Shown: positions 1-8,291 of the stretch, one piece after another
Layout of the letters: each line of letters opens with the position of its first letter
How positions within the stretch are numbered: position 1 is the stretch's first letter
From: Sphingorhabdus pulchriflava
GTDB lineage: Bacteria; Pseudomonadota; Alphaproteobacteria; Sphingomonadales; Sphingomonadaceae
Length of the DNA: 64,000 bases
Assembly (NCBI RefSeq): GCF_003367235.1
Contig: NZ_QRGP01000001.1
Coordinates: 1,364,001-1,428,000, forward strand
Direction of reading: 5' to 3'
Translations under genes and position numbers: made by a program
Notes under the pieces: generated by a model
The model's input: the letters and a program-made list of their open reading frames with translations, nothing else
What the model was told of the DNA's origin: nothing
Database searches by the model: none

Positions 1-167
1 TTGCTGTCAAGCGTTGGAGGTGGAATCGGAGCCTCGGCAGTGGCGGTTGGTTTAGCGGGTTTCGCAGGCTCGGTGGCATGCACCGTTCCAAAGGCAAAAG
101 GCAGGATTAGCGCCAGTGCGGCGGCCCATGCGACCGGACTTTGCGACCATTTCCGGGTTATCGACAT
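1..167 (-). CDS. Exported protein of unknown function, N-terminal part only
   Basis: The gene runs off the left edge, so only 55 residues are visible. It starts with MSITRKWSQSPVAWAAALAL, followed by a hydrophobic stretch and a VHA-T junction typical of signal peptidase I. Proline- and alanine-rich sequence follows (about residues 32-55). A GAGGAG-like ribosome site lies a few bases upstream of the ATG at 167. The visible part shows only that the product is exported; no family can be assigned. The downstream 142 bases (168-309) before the phospholipase gene hold no convincing gene. Confidence 0.6.
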   Translation of the reverse strand, partial: MSITRKWSQSPVAWAAALALILPFAFGTVHATEPAKPAKPTATAEAPIPPPTLDS

Positions 168-309
168 CGGTTGCTCCTCATATACACAACCCCCTGTCGA
201 ATGGGACTTTTCTATCTTTGAGTAGGTTTGACTAGCGGCAAGCGTCGACTGGTGTGTGCGAGAAGCCTAACCGTCCGTCGCACTCAACCGGTCGTGTGTC
301 CGGCGCAGC

Positions 310-1821
310 CTAACGGCTGGTCGCTCTCCGCCGTGCCAGCCTCTTGGCGACGCGCGCCCGACCTTCGCGCCAACGCTTGCGCAATCCGCGCTGCTGCAAC
401 GGTTCGAGAAAGCCCTCTGAATGCTCAGGATCGAGCAGTTCATTCTCGGCGATCAGCTTGTCGAGTGGCCCCGGCTTTTCAAGGTCGAGCAGTTCGAGCG
501 TCTTGCCCGCCCCACGCAGCGCCTCCACCGTGTCCACTAGCGATCCGGATAGCGCGAATGTTTCTGCGACGGACTTTTCCTCAGCGCCCAGATGCTCCGC
601 AAGCAACCGCGTCCGCAGCGCTGCTATCGCCTTTTCCGAACCCTTGTTGGCAGGTAGCGCGCAATCGAGCACCATGTCGCATTCGCTATCCAGCCCTAGC
701 GACCGGTTGTTGAGATTGGCCGAGCCAATCCGCAATAACCGGTCATCGACAATCATCAACTTGGCATGGACATAAATGTCCGTCCCGCCTTTGGTGACGG
801 GCACATAGATGCGGAAGCGATCGCCCTTGTCGACCTTTCCAATGGCACGCGCCAGTTGCACCCGCGCTGCATCCATTGCCTTCTGTTCAAGCCAGCCTTC
901 CGCCGAACGCGGCATGATGACGACGATATCGGGCGGATTGGCCTCCCGCATGCGCGTGGCAATAGCCGCCGCAATCTTGGCAGAGGTAAGATACTGGTTC
1001 TCGATATATATGAACTTCTGCGCTGCGGCGATCATGTCGAGATAGAGCGTTTCAATCTCGCGTACTTCTTCAACATTTCCATAGGGCGCTCGAGTTCGGG
1101 CGATGGCGAGATCAACATTTTCGAACAGCACCGGCACATCGTCCGGCCATTGCGGTTCGACGGTCTGGACCGGCGGCAAAGGCTTACCCCCTGCAATATC
1201 CCAGCGATCGCGCGCTAACTCACCCAGCGCAGCCGCAACGTCCCCGTCCATCAGCATTGTGATGTCATGCCAGGGCGCTTGCGGCTTGCCATTGGGCAAT
1301 AGGCGTTTGGGATCATCGTCCAGATGCTCCGGCGTGTCCCAACGCCCCGATGCCAGGTCGATACCGCCACAGACGGCCAGGCAATCATCGACAATGACAA
1401 TTTTCTGGTGATGGCTGCACCCTGCAGGGTGCGCGCCATCAAATTTGAACTCGATCGCCCGCGTTGCCGCCCATCGGGCGAGCGTCCATGCGCTGGTCGG
1501 GTTCAGGAATTGCTTGAGCGCCCCGAACCGCCATTTGAGGATCGCGATGCGGCGGCGTGGGTTGCGGCGCGCCAGCCGCAGGAAAAAGCCCGAAAGGCGT
1601 GCGCGCCTGCTCCGGTCACCCGGCTCTAGCGTGATACGCGAGTCAAAATCCCAGCCGATGAACAGCAGCAGATTCTGTGCTTCTTCACACAGTTCGCGGA
1701 CATAGTGGAAATAGTCGGCGGCATCGACCACCACCGATACCCGGCCCGCGTGAGCAATCCGCCAGCAGTTGCGCCCTTCTTCGACGACGGGCTTCGCTGC
1801 GGCGGATGGCTGCACTGCCAT
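310..1821 (-). CDS. Phospholipase D-like protein with two HKD motifs
   Basis: 503 residues. Two HKD catalytic motifs are visible: HHQKIVIVDD (residues 137-146) and HAKLMIVDD (352-360), the second followed by GSANLNNRS. This is the two-motif layout of phospholipase D and cardiolipin synthase enzymes, in which both histidines form one active site acting on phosphodiester bonds. The sequence looks closer to bacterial PLD-like proteins than to classical cardiolipin synthase, because no N-terminal membrane segments are present. The ATG at 1821 lies one base after the acyl-CoA dehydrogenase stop, so the two are almost certainly co-transcribed. The C-terminus is rich in Arg. The substrate (phospholipid, nucleic acid or other) cannot be told from sequence. 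Confidence 0.85.
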   Translation of the reverse strand: MAVQPSAAAKPVVEEGRNCWRIAHAGRVSVVVDAADYFHYVRELCEEAQNLLLFIGWDFDSRITLEPGDRSRRARLSGFFLRLARRNPRRRIAILKWRFGALKQFLNPTSAWTLARWAATRAIEFKFDGAHPAGCSHHQKIVIVDDCLAVCGGIDLASGRWDTPEHLDDDPKRLLPNGKPQAPWHDITMLMDGDVAAALGELARDRWDIAGGKPLPPVQTVEPQWPDDVPVLFENVDLAIARTRAPYGNVEEVREIETLYLDMIAAAQKFIYIENQYLTSAKIAAAIATRMREANPPDIVVIMPRSAEGWLEQKAMDAARVQLARAIGKVDKGDRFRIYVPVTKGGTDIYVHAKLMIVDDRLLRIGSANLNNRSLGLDSECDMVLDCALPANKGSEKAIAALRTRLLAEHLGAEEKSVAETFALSGSLVDTVEALRGAGKTLELLDLEKPGPLDKLIAENELLDPEHSEGFLEPLQQRGLRKRWREGRARVAKRLARRRATSR

Positions 1822-1822
1822 G

Positions 1823-3622
1823 TCAGGCTACCGCAAACATCTCCGGCTCCAACGCCATGATCGCCTCACTGCCCGCCTCGATTTTGCGACGCAGCGCACC
1901 GCAATCGGGGATAAAGCGTTCAGCAAAATAGCGTGCAGTCACCAGCTTGGTTTCGTAAAATTTGGCGTTGCCTGAGCCTGCATCCAGTGCTGCCTGCGAA
2001 GCAGTTGCCATACGCAGCCATTGCAGACCCAGTGCGACGATACCCATGATGTGCATATAATGATGCGCACCGGCCCCGACATTGTTCGGGTTGGCCATGC
2101 CATTCTGCATGAACCACATGGTTGCAGCCTTCAATTCACCATTGGCTTTTTCAAGCCGGGTGGCGAAATCTTCGAGCTTGCTGCCCTTGGCGGCGGCGCA
2201 TTCATCATCGACCAGTTTGAAAAAGGCCTGCACGGCACGCCCGCCATTTTGCGCGAGCTTGCGACCGACCAGATCCATCGCCTGCACGCCATTGGCGCCT
2301 TCGTAAATCATTGTGATGCGGGCATCGCGAACATATTGTTCCATGCCCCATTCGCCGACATAGCCGTGACCGCCATAAACCTGCTGTGCATTCGTTGCGA
2401 CTTCATAGCCCTTATCGGTGCCATAGCCCTTGATGACGGGCGTGAGCAGCGAGAGCAGGTCGTCGGCTACCGTGCGTTCTTCTTCGGTCTGGCCATTGTG
2501 GATGATATCCGCAAGCAGCGCGCCGTTGAGGCACAAAGCGCGCATCCCTTCGGTGAACGCCTTTGAATCCATCAGCATCCGACGGATGTCCGGGTGAACG
2601 AACAACGTATCGGCCTTTTCGGCCAAATCCTGCGGACCGGTGAGCGCTCGGCCCTGTCGGCGATCATGCGCATATTGCACGGCGTTCTGATAAGCCACCT
2701 CGGCAACGCCAAGACCCTGCTGGCCGACGCCCAGTCGCGCGATGTTCATCATGATGAACATGGCAGCGAGGCCTTTATTCTCATCCCCCACCAGATAGCC
2801 GGTCGCGCCATCATAGTTCATCACGCAAGTCGCGTTGCCGTGAATGCCCATCTTATGTTCGAGCGAACCGCAGCCAAGCGGATTGCGCTCGCCCAGCGAG
2901 CCGTCTTCGTTGACAAGGAATTTGGGCACGATGAAAAGCGAAATCCCCTTCACATTGTCCGGCGCATCGGGTGTCTTCGCCAGCACCAGATGGATGATGT
3001 TTTCTGCTAGATCATGGTCGCCCGACGAGATGAATATCTTCGTGCCGGTGATTGCGTAGCTGCCATCACCATTGGGCACAGCCTTGGTCCGGATCAGGCC
3101 CAGATCGGTCCCGCAATGCGGCTCGGTCAGGTTCATCGTACCCGTCCATTTGCCGCTGATCATGTTGGGCGCGTAGATCGCCTTCAAATCATCGCTGCCT
3201 TTGACGAGGATTGCCGAAACTGCACCATGGGTCAGCCCGGGATACATGGCAAAGGCCATGTTCGAGCTTGCCATATATTCTTCGAATGCCATCGAAAGGA
3301 TGTGCGGCATCCCCTGCCCGCCATATTCAACCGGCGCCGAAAGCGTTCCCCAACCGGCTTCGCAATAGGCCTTATAGGCTTCTTTGAAGCCTTCGGGTGT
3401 GGTCACCGAACCATCTGCATGACGGGTGCAACCCTGCTTGTCGCCAACCGCATTCAACGGGAATAATTCGTTTTCGACGAACTTCGCTCCCTCGGTCAGA
3501 ATGGCCTCAACCATGTCGGCGCTGGCATTTTCAAAGCCCGGCAGATTGGCATATTTGTCGATGCCCAGAACTTCGTTGAGAATGAAAAGCGTGTCGCGCA
3601 CCGGCGCTTTATATTGCGGCAT
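1823..3622 (-). CDS. Acyl-CoA dehydrogenase, long (about 600-residue) type
   Basis: 599 residues, longer than the usual 380-residue enzymes. It carries the short N-terminal AcylCoA_DH_N extension (MPQYKAPVRDTLFILNEVLG), the N-terminal and middle FAD domains (NLTEPHCGTDLGLIRT around 165-180), a C-terminal four-helix domain with MIYEGANGVQAMDLVGRK holding the probable catalytic Glu, and an extra C-terminal domain. This architecture is that of FadE/DmdC-like dehydrogenases, which oxidise acyl-CoA to enoyl-CoA with FAD. It follows a MerR-family gene by 30 bases and precedes the PLD-like gene by one base, so it is the middle gene of a likely three-gene operon. The chain-length specificity is unknown. 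Confidence 0.93.
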   Translation of the reverse strand: MPQYKAPVRDTLFILNEVLGIDKYANLPGFENASADMVEAILTEGAKFVENELFPLNAVGDKQGCTRHADGSVTTPEGFKEAYKAYCEAGWGTLSAPVEYGGQGMPHILSMAFEEYMASSNMAFAMYPGLTHGAVSAILVKGSDDLKAIYAPNMISGKWTGTMNLTEPHCGTDLGLIRTKAVPNGDGSYAITGTKIFISSGDHDLAENIIHLVLAKTPDAPDNVKGISLFIVPKFLVNEDGSLGERNPLGCGSLEHKMGIHGNATCVMNYDGATGYLVGDENKGLAAMFIMMNIARLGVGQQGLGVAEVAYQNAVQYAHDRRQGRALTGPQDLAEKADTLFVHPDIRRMLMDSKAFTEGMRALCLNGALLADIIHNGQTEEERTVADDLLSLLTPVIKGYGTDKGYEVATNAQQVYGGHGYVGEWGMEQYVRDARITMIYEGANGVQAMDLVGRKLAQNGGRAVQAFFKLVDDECAAAKGSKLEDFATRLEKANGELKAATMWFMQNGMANPNNVGAGAHHYMHIMGIVALGLQWLRMATASQAALDAGSGNAKFYETKLVTARYFAERFIPDCGALRRKIEAGSEAIMALEPEMFAVA

Positions 3623-3652
3623 GGATACCCTCTTGTGTAATTGTTGCGCCGC

Positions 3653-4105
3653 TCAGGCGGCTTTGGTTTCTTCTGCTTCGACCTTTTCGACCAGGACAAC
3701 AAAGTCAGTCAATTCGGCAATAGCACTGTCCAGATCGTGGCGCTGCTTTTTCAACAGCTCAATACGGTCGAGACATTTCATGATTGTGACCTTGCGCTGG
3801 ACATTACGGCCATCGTTCAAATCGTACAAATCGATCATTTCGCGAATTTCGGAAAGACTGAAGCCTACGCGCTTGGCACGCAATATCCATGCTAGCCTGG
3901 CCCGGTCGCGTTTGGAATAGATGCGCGAAAGACCCTGCCGTTCCGGTGCGATCAATCCCTGATCTTCATAAAAGCGCAGCGCCCGGGCAGTCACATCGAA
4001 TTCTGCCGACAGATCGGAAATGGTGAAAGTTTCGCGGTTGAGCGCATCGGGCGTATCGATTGTCGCATCGGCACGTTTTGCTGCCGCCGCTTTCTGCTCT
4101 GCCAT
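3653..4105 (-). CDS. MerR-family transcriptional regulator of the acyl-CoA dehydrogenase operon
   Basis: 150 residues. A MerR winged helix-turn-helix sits at about residues 28-95 (FTISDLSAEFDVTARALRFY, then EDQGLIAPERQG), followed by a coiled-coil dimerisation helix and no cysteine-rich metal-binding tail. That form matches LiuR-type regulators of branched-chain amino acid and fatty acid breakdown. The gene is first in the operon with the acyl-CoA dehydrogenase. The promoter just upstream has a 16-base palindrome lying exactly in its spacer, the usual MerR operator position, so autoregulation is likely. Start ATG at 4105 is preceded by GGGAAGG. The effector (perhaps an acyl-CoA) is inferred from context only. 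Confidence 0.88.
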   Translation of the reverse strand: MAEQKAAAAKRADATIDTPDALNRETFTISDLSAEFDVTARALRFYEDQGLIAPERQGLSRIYSKRDRARLAWILRAKRVGFSLSEIREMIDLYDLNDGRNVQRKVTIMKCLDRIELLKKQRHDLDSAIAELTDFVVLVEKVEAEETKAA

Positions 4106-4131
4106 GTAAATTTCCTTCCCTTAGGTAAGCA

Positions 4132-4160
4132 AATTTACTTTACGTTCGCGTAAACGTCAA
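4132..4160 (-). promoter_or_regulatory. Promoter with palindromic MerR-type operator in the spacer
   Basis: Read on the minus strand, TTGACG (4160-4155) is followed after 17 bases by TAAATT (4137-4132). The spacer is filled by the palindrome at 4139-4154, TTTACG-4-CGTAAA. An operator between -35 and -10 is the hallmark of MerR-controlled promoters. It lies 27 bases upstream of the MerR gene start. Confidence 0.65.
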
Positions 4161-4206
4161 CCCGAAACTCGGCGCACAATAGCCCAGTGACGCTACGACA
4201 AACGGC

Positions 4207-4950
4207 TCAGACGGGTGTAGGCGTAATGACCTGCTCGGGTTGGACCGGAGGCACCACCGTATCAATGGGCGGCTGCGGATCGACAACAGGCGGAATTGGC
4301 TGCGGCTTCGGCTTTGGCTTGGTCAAACTAGCCAGGATAACCACTTCCCCATCCATCTGCGTGGCATCGTACAAAGCTTGTGCGAACGGCTTGGGCAAAC
4401 GAATACACCCATGTGATGCGGGGTATCCGGGATTATGGCCGGCGTGCAGCGCAATACCATCCCATGTCAGCCGCTGCATGAACGGCATCGGCGCATTGGC
4501 GTATATGTTGGATTCGTGATAAACTTTTTTCTGCAGGATTTTGAAAGCGCCAGTCGGCGTTTCTTTTCCCTTTTTCCCTGTCGAAATCGTCGCAAACCCA
4601 ACCAGATCGTCGCCATCAAAAACATAAAGCCGTTGAATATCCAGCACGGCGACCAAACGCAGTGGATTGTTATAGCTTTCGCGCTTTTCCCAGACAAACT
4701 GCCCTGGCTTCAAGCCGTCGACAGGGCCCTTTTTCTTAGGCGGATCGGCGGGCGGCGTCACTACGGCTGGGGGCGTAACCGGCGCGGGCGTCACGACAGG
4801 CGTGGGAACTGTGTCGACAGGCTGAACAACTGGAGCATCAACCGGTGTCGGTGTTGCGACCGTGTCTGTGGGTGTCTGTTGGGCAAATGCGGGCGCTACG
4901 AACGCAAGCATCACCAACGGCATTCCACCAACCACACTCAAACAGCCCAT
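4207..4950 (-). CDS. Exported L,D-transpeptidase (YkuD domain)
   Basis: 247 residues from the ATG at 4950, chosen because GGGGG lies six bases upstream; an in-frame TTG at 4962 is the alternative. A signal peptide ending AFA-QQ is followed by a Pro/Thr/Val-rich linker (about 25-75), then a YkuD domain (about 95-205) with the catalytic core ALHAGHNPGYPASHGCIRLP, in which Cys attacks the peptide stem. A second Pro-rich tail follows. Family members form 3-3 cross-links in peptidoglycan or attach proteins to it in the periplasm. A second transpeptidase-fold gene of another family lies divergently at 5167. Confidence 0.92.
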   Translation of the reverse strand: MGCLSVVGGMPLVMLAFVAPAFAQQTPTDTVATPTPVDAPVVQPVDTVPTPVVTPAPVTPPAVVTPPADPPKKKGPVDGLKPGQFVWEKRESYNNPLRLVAVLDIQRLYVFDGDDLVGFATISTGKKGKETPTGAFKILQKKVYHESNIYANAPMPFMQRLTWDGIALHAGHNPGYPASHGCIRLPKPFAQALYDATQMDGEVVILASLTKPKPKPQPIPPVVDPQPPIDTVVPPVQPEQVITPTPV

Positions 4951-5166
4951 TACTGCCCCCAAATTCCGAAAACAAAGTACAACTTTCGATGGATATTATG
5001 CTTGTATTTGCAGACCTAGGCAACACGCATTCGTAGGCACGCATGATATTTGCAAGCATTTGACGAGTACAATTTCGACTTCAAACCGCGCCTAGGCGGC
5101 AGGATTTTGCGCCGAACGGAGCCCAAAGCCGTTGGGTTAGTAACCTCTATGGCTTATCTAGGTCAT

Positions 5167-5790
5167 ATGTTGAAAATTGGTCGCAGGTCATTTGTGCAGT
5201 CCGCCATGGCATCAATTGCCGGTGTTAGTGCAGCGTCACTACCGATATCGGCGGTGCGTGCTCAGGAACTTCCCAAACCTGAATTGTCCCCCGAAATTTT
5301 GAAGCGCGCGCGTGCTGCCTTTGCGCGTCATGACAAACGCATTTGGCAGCGCGAAACAATGGCGATTGCAGACTTTTCGGCTCCATCGCGGATTCCGCGT
5401 TTTCACATGCTCAACATGATTAGTGGGGAAACAACGCCACTGCTGGTCGCTCATGGTAAAGGCTCAGACCCCGGCCATAGCGGCTGGGTGCAGCATTTTT
5501 CCAATGTCCCTGGATCCGAAGCAACCTCTGCGGGCAGCTACATTGCTGGCGAGAGTTATGTTGGCCAGCACGGACTGTCGCGCCGTTTGATCGGCCTCGA
5601 TCCGGAAAATGACCAAGCCGAGAATCGCGCCATCGTTATTCACGCAGCATGGTATGTAGACCCTTCGCTCGCTGCAGAGCGCGGCAAAATCGGACGCAGC
5701 CAAGGCTGCTTTGCATTTTCAAAGGATGATATCGGTCAGGTTTTGTGGCGCCTCGGCCCCGGATCCTTGCTTTACGCCGACAAGGCGTAA
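5167..5790 (+). CDS. Murein L,D-transpeptidase catalytic domain protein (YkuD_2-like), probable Tat substrate
   Basis: 207 residues from ATG 5167. This start places GRRSFVQSAMASIAG at the N-terminus, a twin-arginine-like signal ending VRA-QE; the frame is open upstream to 5050 but without signal-like sequence. The catalytic features are VIHAAWYVDP and GRSQGCFAFS, the His and SxGC of the YkuD_2 family (PF13645), a distant relative of YkuD. The protein probably acts on peptidoglycan in the periplasm. It is divergent from the classical YkuD gene across about 215 bases (4951-5166), which must hold both promoters; no clear consensus was found there. Confidence 0.8.
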   Translation: MLKIGRRSFVQSAMASIAGVSAASLPISAVRAQELPKPELSPEILKRARAAFARHDKRIWQRETMAIADFSAPSRIPRFHMLNMISGETTPLLVAHGKGSDPGHSGWVQHFSNVPGSEATSAGSYIAGESYVGQHGLSRRLIGLDPENDQAENRAIVIHAAWYVDPSLAAERGKIGRSQGCFAFSKDDIGQVLWRLGPGSLLYADKA

Positions 5791-5793
5791 ACA

Positions 5794-6327
5794 TCATTCG
5801 CGGTTGATTACGCCGCACACTATCCTCTTGCCGCTGTTACCGCTTGGGTCGGTGATATTGTCATCGGCACGTTCGTGGATCACCAGCGCCGCACCATCGG
5901 CATCAAGCATCCCCCCCTCGCCTTTCAGTCGCACATCGGGAAGGAAGAAATCGACAACAACATTGATGTCTGAATAGGCTTCAATGTTGGGTAAATCGCC
6001 CTTATGCGGTCCGGCCGGATTGTCCAGTCCATGCTTTTTGGTTTCGGGGTTCCAGTGCGGTCCTGCGCTTGAGAAATCAGGCCCTTCGCATTTCCCCACC
6101 GCATGCACATGCATCGCATAGTTACCCTTTCTAGGCACCTGAAGCCACAGCTTTCCACGAACGCCGCCCTTTTCCTGCAAGAATTTGGCGATGCCGGAGC
6201 CATCCGTATATCTCAACGACGCGGCAGCCATGTCCGCACGTGCGTCGGCCTTTGATTGCGGCTTTTCGAGCGACTTACAGGCGGCGAGTGGGGCGATGGC
6301 GAGGAGAAGGATCAATTTGCGGTTCAT
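5794..6327 (-). CDS. sodC: Cu-Zn superoxide dismutase, lipoprotein form
   Basis: 177 residues from ATG 6327, chosen because it gives a clean lipoprotein signal MNRKLILLLAIAPLAAC with a lipobox (LAAC). The metal-site motifs are all visible: MHVHAVGKC, GPHWNP, KKHG, GPHKGDLPN, VIHERADD and the C-terminal DPSGNSGKRIVCGVI. Cu-Zn superoxide dismutases convert periplasmic superoxide to peroxide and oxygen; the lipobox suggests membrane anchoring. The gene is convergent with the Tat-type transpeptidase, three bases apart, and lies downstream of serB on the same strand. Confidence 0.93.
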   Translation of the reverse strand: MNRKLILLLAIAPLAACKSLEKPQSKADARADMAAASLRYTDGSGIAKFLQEKGGVRGKLWLQVPRKGNYAMHVHAVGKCEGPDFSSAGPHWNPETKKHGLDNPAGPHKGDLPNIEAYSDINVVVDFFLPDVRLKGEGGMLDADGAALVIHERADDNITDPSGNSGKRIVCGVINRE

Positions 6328-6359
6328 ACCGGCGAACCTATTCGTACCACACGCCTTCA

Positions 6360-7271
6360 TCAACCCATAACCCACTCGCTCCGTCGCACACCTTGCGCAA
6401 ACAGCAACGCAGTCAAATCATTATGCCGGATCGCGAAATTAGCTTTTTCAGCGAGTACGGACTTAGCATGAAAGGCAGCGCCTATGCCGCCACCTTCAAT
6501 TGCCGCCTCCAACATCAATATGTCGTTGGCACCATCACCCGCTGCGAGAACCAGTTCGGACGGAAGGCCCAGTTGCTGCCGTGCCTTGTGCAGTTGCCGT
6601 GCCTTTTCGTGCGCATCAACAATTTCGCCATCGACCGTGCCGTTGAGATATTCGCCCGAAATTCCGAGCCGGTTCGCCGCCATGCTGTCGAACCCGGCCA
6701 TATCAACAACCGCCGCAACAAAATCGGTAAAGCCACCTGATACCAGCAGGCCATGCGCACCCCAGCCGCGCATCGTCTTCAGCAATATGTCGGCACCCGG
6801 CGTCAGGCGAACGCGTTCGTCAATGCATTGCTGAATCGAATCGCGGTGCAACCCTTTAAGGAGCGCGACACGGCCACGCAGCGCACCTTCAAAATCCAGC
6901 TCACCCTGCATCGCACGCTCGGTGATTTCGGCAATTTCGGCTTTGATGCCTGCATAATCGGCCAATTCGTCGATGCATTCAACGGTGATGATTGTGCTGT
7001 CCATATCCGACACCAGCAGCATCTTGCGGCGGTTGGTTGAAGGCTGGACGCAGACGTCCATGAGGTTTTCGACGCTTCGCAGGGCATCGCGCGCGGCTTC
7101 AATCTGTCCTTGGAATTGCAAGTCAGCGGCTATACCCAGTTCCAGCCAGTCATGCTCGCCCGGCTCCAACCCGGCGTCGCGCAAACGATCAGCCGCCTCG
7201 GATAGCATTCCCGCATCCAGATGATCTGCCGCTATCAGTGTGACGACATTTGTGGAAGAAGCTGACAACAT
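6360..7271 (-). CDS. serB: Phosphoserine phosphatase
   Basis: 303 residues from ATG 7271 (MLSASSTNVVTLIAAD). It catalyses the last step of serine synthesis, removing phosphate from O-phosphoserine. HAD-superfamily motifs are in place: DMDSTIITVECID (nucleophile Asp), VSGGFTDFV, and GDGANDILML. The N-terminal 90 residues form the ACT-like region usual for SerB. The start codon overlaps that of miaA on the other strand by two bases, so at least one of these genes has its ribosome site, and perhaps promoter, inside the other. The last 33 bases before sodC are non-coding. Confidence 0.95.
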   Translation of the reverse strand: MLSASSTNVVTLIAADHLDAGMLSEAADRLRDAGLEPGEHDWLELGIAADLQFQGQIEAARDALRSVENLMDVCVQPSTNRRKMLLVSDMDSTIITVECIDELADYAGIKAEIAEITERAMQGELDFEGALRGRVALLKGLHRDSIQQCIDERVRLTPGADILLKTMRGWGAHGLLVSGGFTDFVAAVVDMAGFDSMAANRLGISGEYLNGTVDGEIVDAHEKARQLHKARQQLGLPSELVLAAGDGANDILMLEAAIEGGGIGAAFHAKSVLAEKANFAIRHNDLTALLFAQGVRRSEWVMG

Positions 7272-8208
7272 GACGAATCCGCAAAAAAGGCCGAGAGGCA
7301 AAAGACTGGCGCTTATTGCCGGTCCAACGGCCAGCGGCAAGACCGCATTGGCGTTGCGGCTCGCGCACTCACGTCCGGTGACGATTATCAATGCGGATAG
7401 TGCGCAGGTCTATGCGCATCTTCCGATCCTAAGTGCGCAGCCGAGTGCTGAGGAAATGGCAAGCGCGCCGCACCGGTTGTTCGGCTATCTCGATGGGCGA
7501 GAGGCGTGCTCGGCGGCGCGCTGGGCGCAAGATGCCAAGCACGAAGTCGAAATAGCATGGAGCGAGGATCGGTTGCCGATACTCGTCGGCGGGACGGGCT
7601 TGTATCTCCGCACGCTACTTGATGGCATTGCGCCGATACCCGAGATCGACCCCCAAGTACGGAGTGCTGTGCGTGCCCTGCCCACAGCGGAGGCCTATCA
7701 TGCGCTTGCTGACACAGACGCCAACAGCGCCGCTGTACTCTCCCCCAATGACGACAGCCGGATCAAACGCGCACTCGAGGTCATGCGTTCGACTGGTAAG
7801 AGCGTTGTCGAATGGCGTGCACTACGCGAGGGAGGAATAGGTGGCGACGTGGAATTGCACCCCCTGATCCTTCTTCCCCCGCGCGACTGGTTGCATGTAC
7901 GGTGCGACTTGCGCTTTGCACAAATGCTCGAGCGCGGTGCGATTGACGAGGTAAAGGCGCTGCTGGCACTCAATCTGCCTGCCGATGCACCGGTTACGCG
8001 AGCAATCGGCGTTCCTGAAATCACAGCAATGCTGCGCGGGGAGATCGATCGCGGCGAAGCCCTCGCCCGCGGTCAAGCGGCCACCCGCCAATACGCCAAA
8101 CGCCAATATACCTGGTTCCGTAACCAGCCTCCTACCAACTGGCCTCGTTATAGTGAGATTTATAGTGACTCTGAATTTAGTAAAATTGAAAGATTATTTC
8201 ATTTTTAA
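7270..8208 (+). CDS. miaA: tRNA dimethylallyltransferase
   Basis: 312 residues from ATG 7270, with GGAAGAA nine bases upstream; an in-frame GTG at 7240 is possible but has no such site. It adds a dimethylallyl group to A37 of tRNAs that read codons starting with U. Visible motifs are the P-loop GPTASGKT (about residues 19-26), NADSAQVY, and GGTGLYLRTLLDG, all typical of MiaA. The end is AT-rich and followed at once by the ilvB promoter. In Enterobacteria miaA neighbours hfq and mutL; here it stands alone between serB and ilvB. Confidence 0.95.
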   Translation: MTNPQKRPRGKRLALIAGPTASGKTALALRLAHSRPVTIINADSAQVYAHLPILSAQPSAEEMASAPHRLFGYLDGREACSAARWAQDAKHEVEIAWSEDRLPILVGGTGLYLRTLLDGIAPIPEIDPQVRSAVRALPTAEAYHALADTDANSAAVLSPNDDSRIKRALEVMRSTGKSVVEWRALREGGIGGDVELHPLILLPPRDWLHVRCDLRFAQMLERGAIDEVKALLALNLPADAPVTRAIGVPEITAMLRGEIDRGEALARGQAATRQYAKRQYTWFRNQPPTNWPRYSEIYSDSEFSKIERLFHF

Positions 8209-8211
8209 CTG

Positions 8212-8240
8212 TTGACATGCCATTTTCTAATCCGTAACGA
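8212..8240 (+). promoter_or_regulatory. Probable promoter of the ilvBNC operon
   Basis: TTGACA at 8212-8217 and TAACGA at 8235-8240 are separated by 17 bases. The rpsB promoter in this window has nearly the same form (TTGACG-17-TAACGG). It would give a leader of about 45 bases. A short frame inside (8218-8238) encodes no branched-chain residues, so leader-peptide attenuation is not supported here. Confidence 0.5.
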
Positions 8241-8291
8241 GCCCGCTCTTGCCAACCTTGCTGCGTCGCAACATAGGTCAGGTCTCTCTGA

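Noticed and set aside
1-225. Plus-strand frame of 74 residues at the left edge
   Set aside because: The minus strand has a clear signal peptide with ribosome site over the same bases.
245-331. Two similar segments, each with AGCCTAAC and GTCGC, suggesting a degenerate tandem repeat at the end of the PLD-like gene
   Set aside because: Alignment needs gaps and identity is low; it could be chance.
8218-8238. Short frame MPFSNP upstream of ilvB as a leader peptide
   Set aside because: It has no Leu, Ile or Val codons and lies within the presumed promoter.
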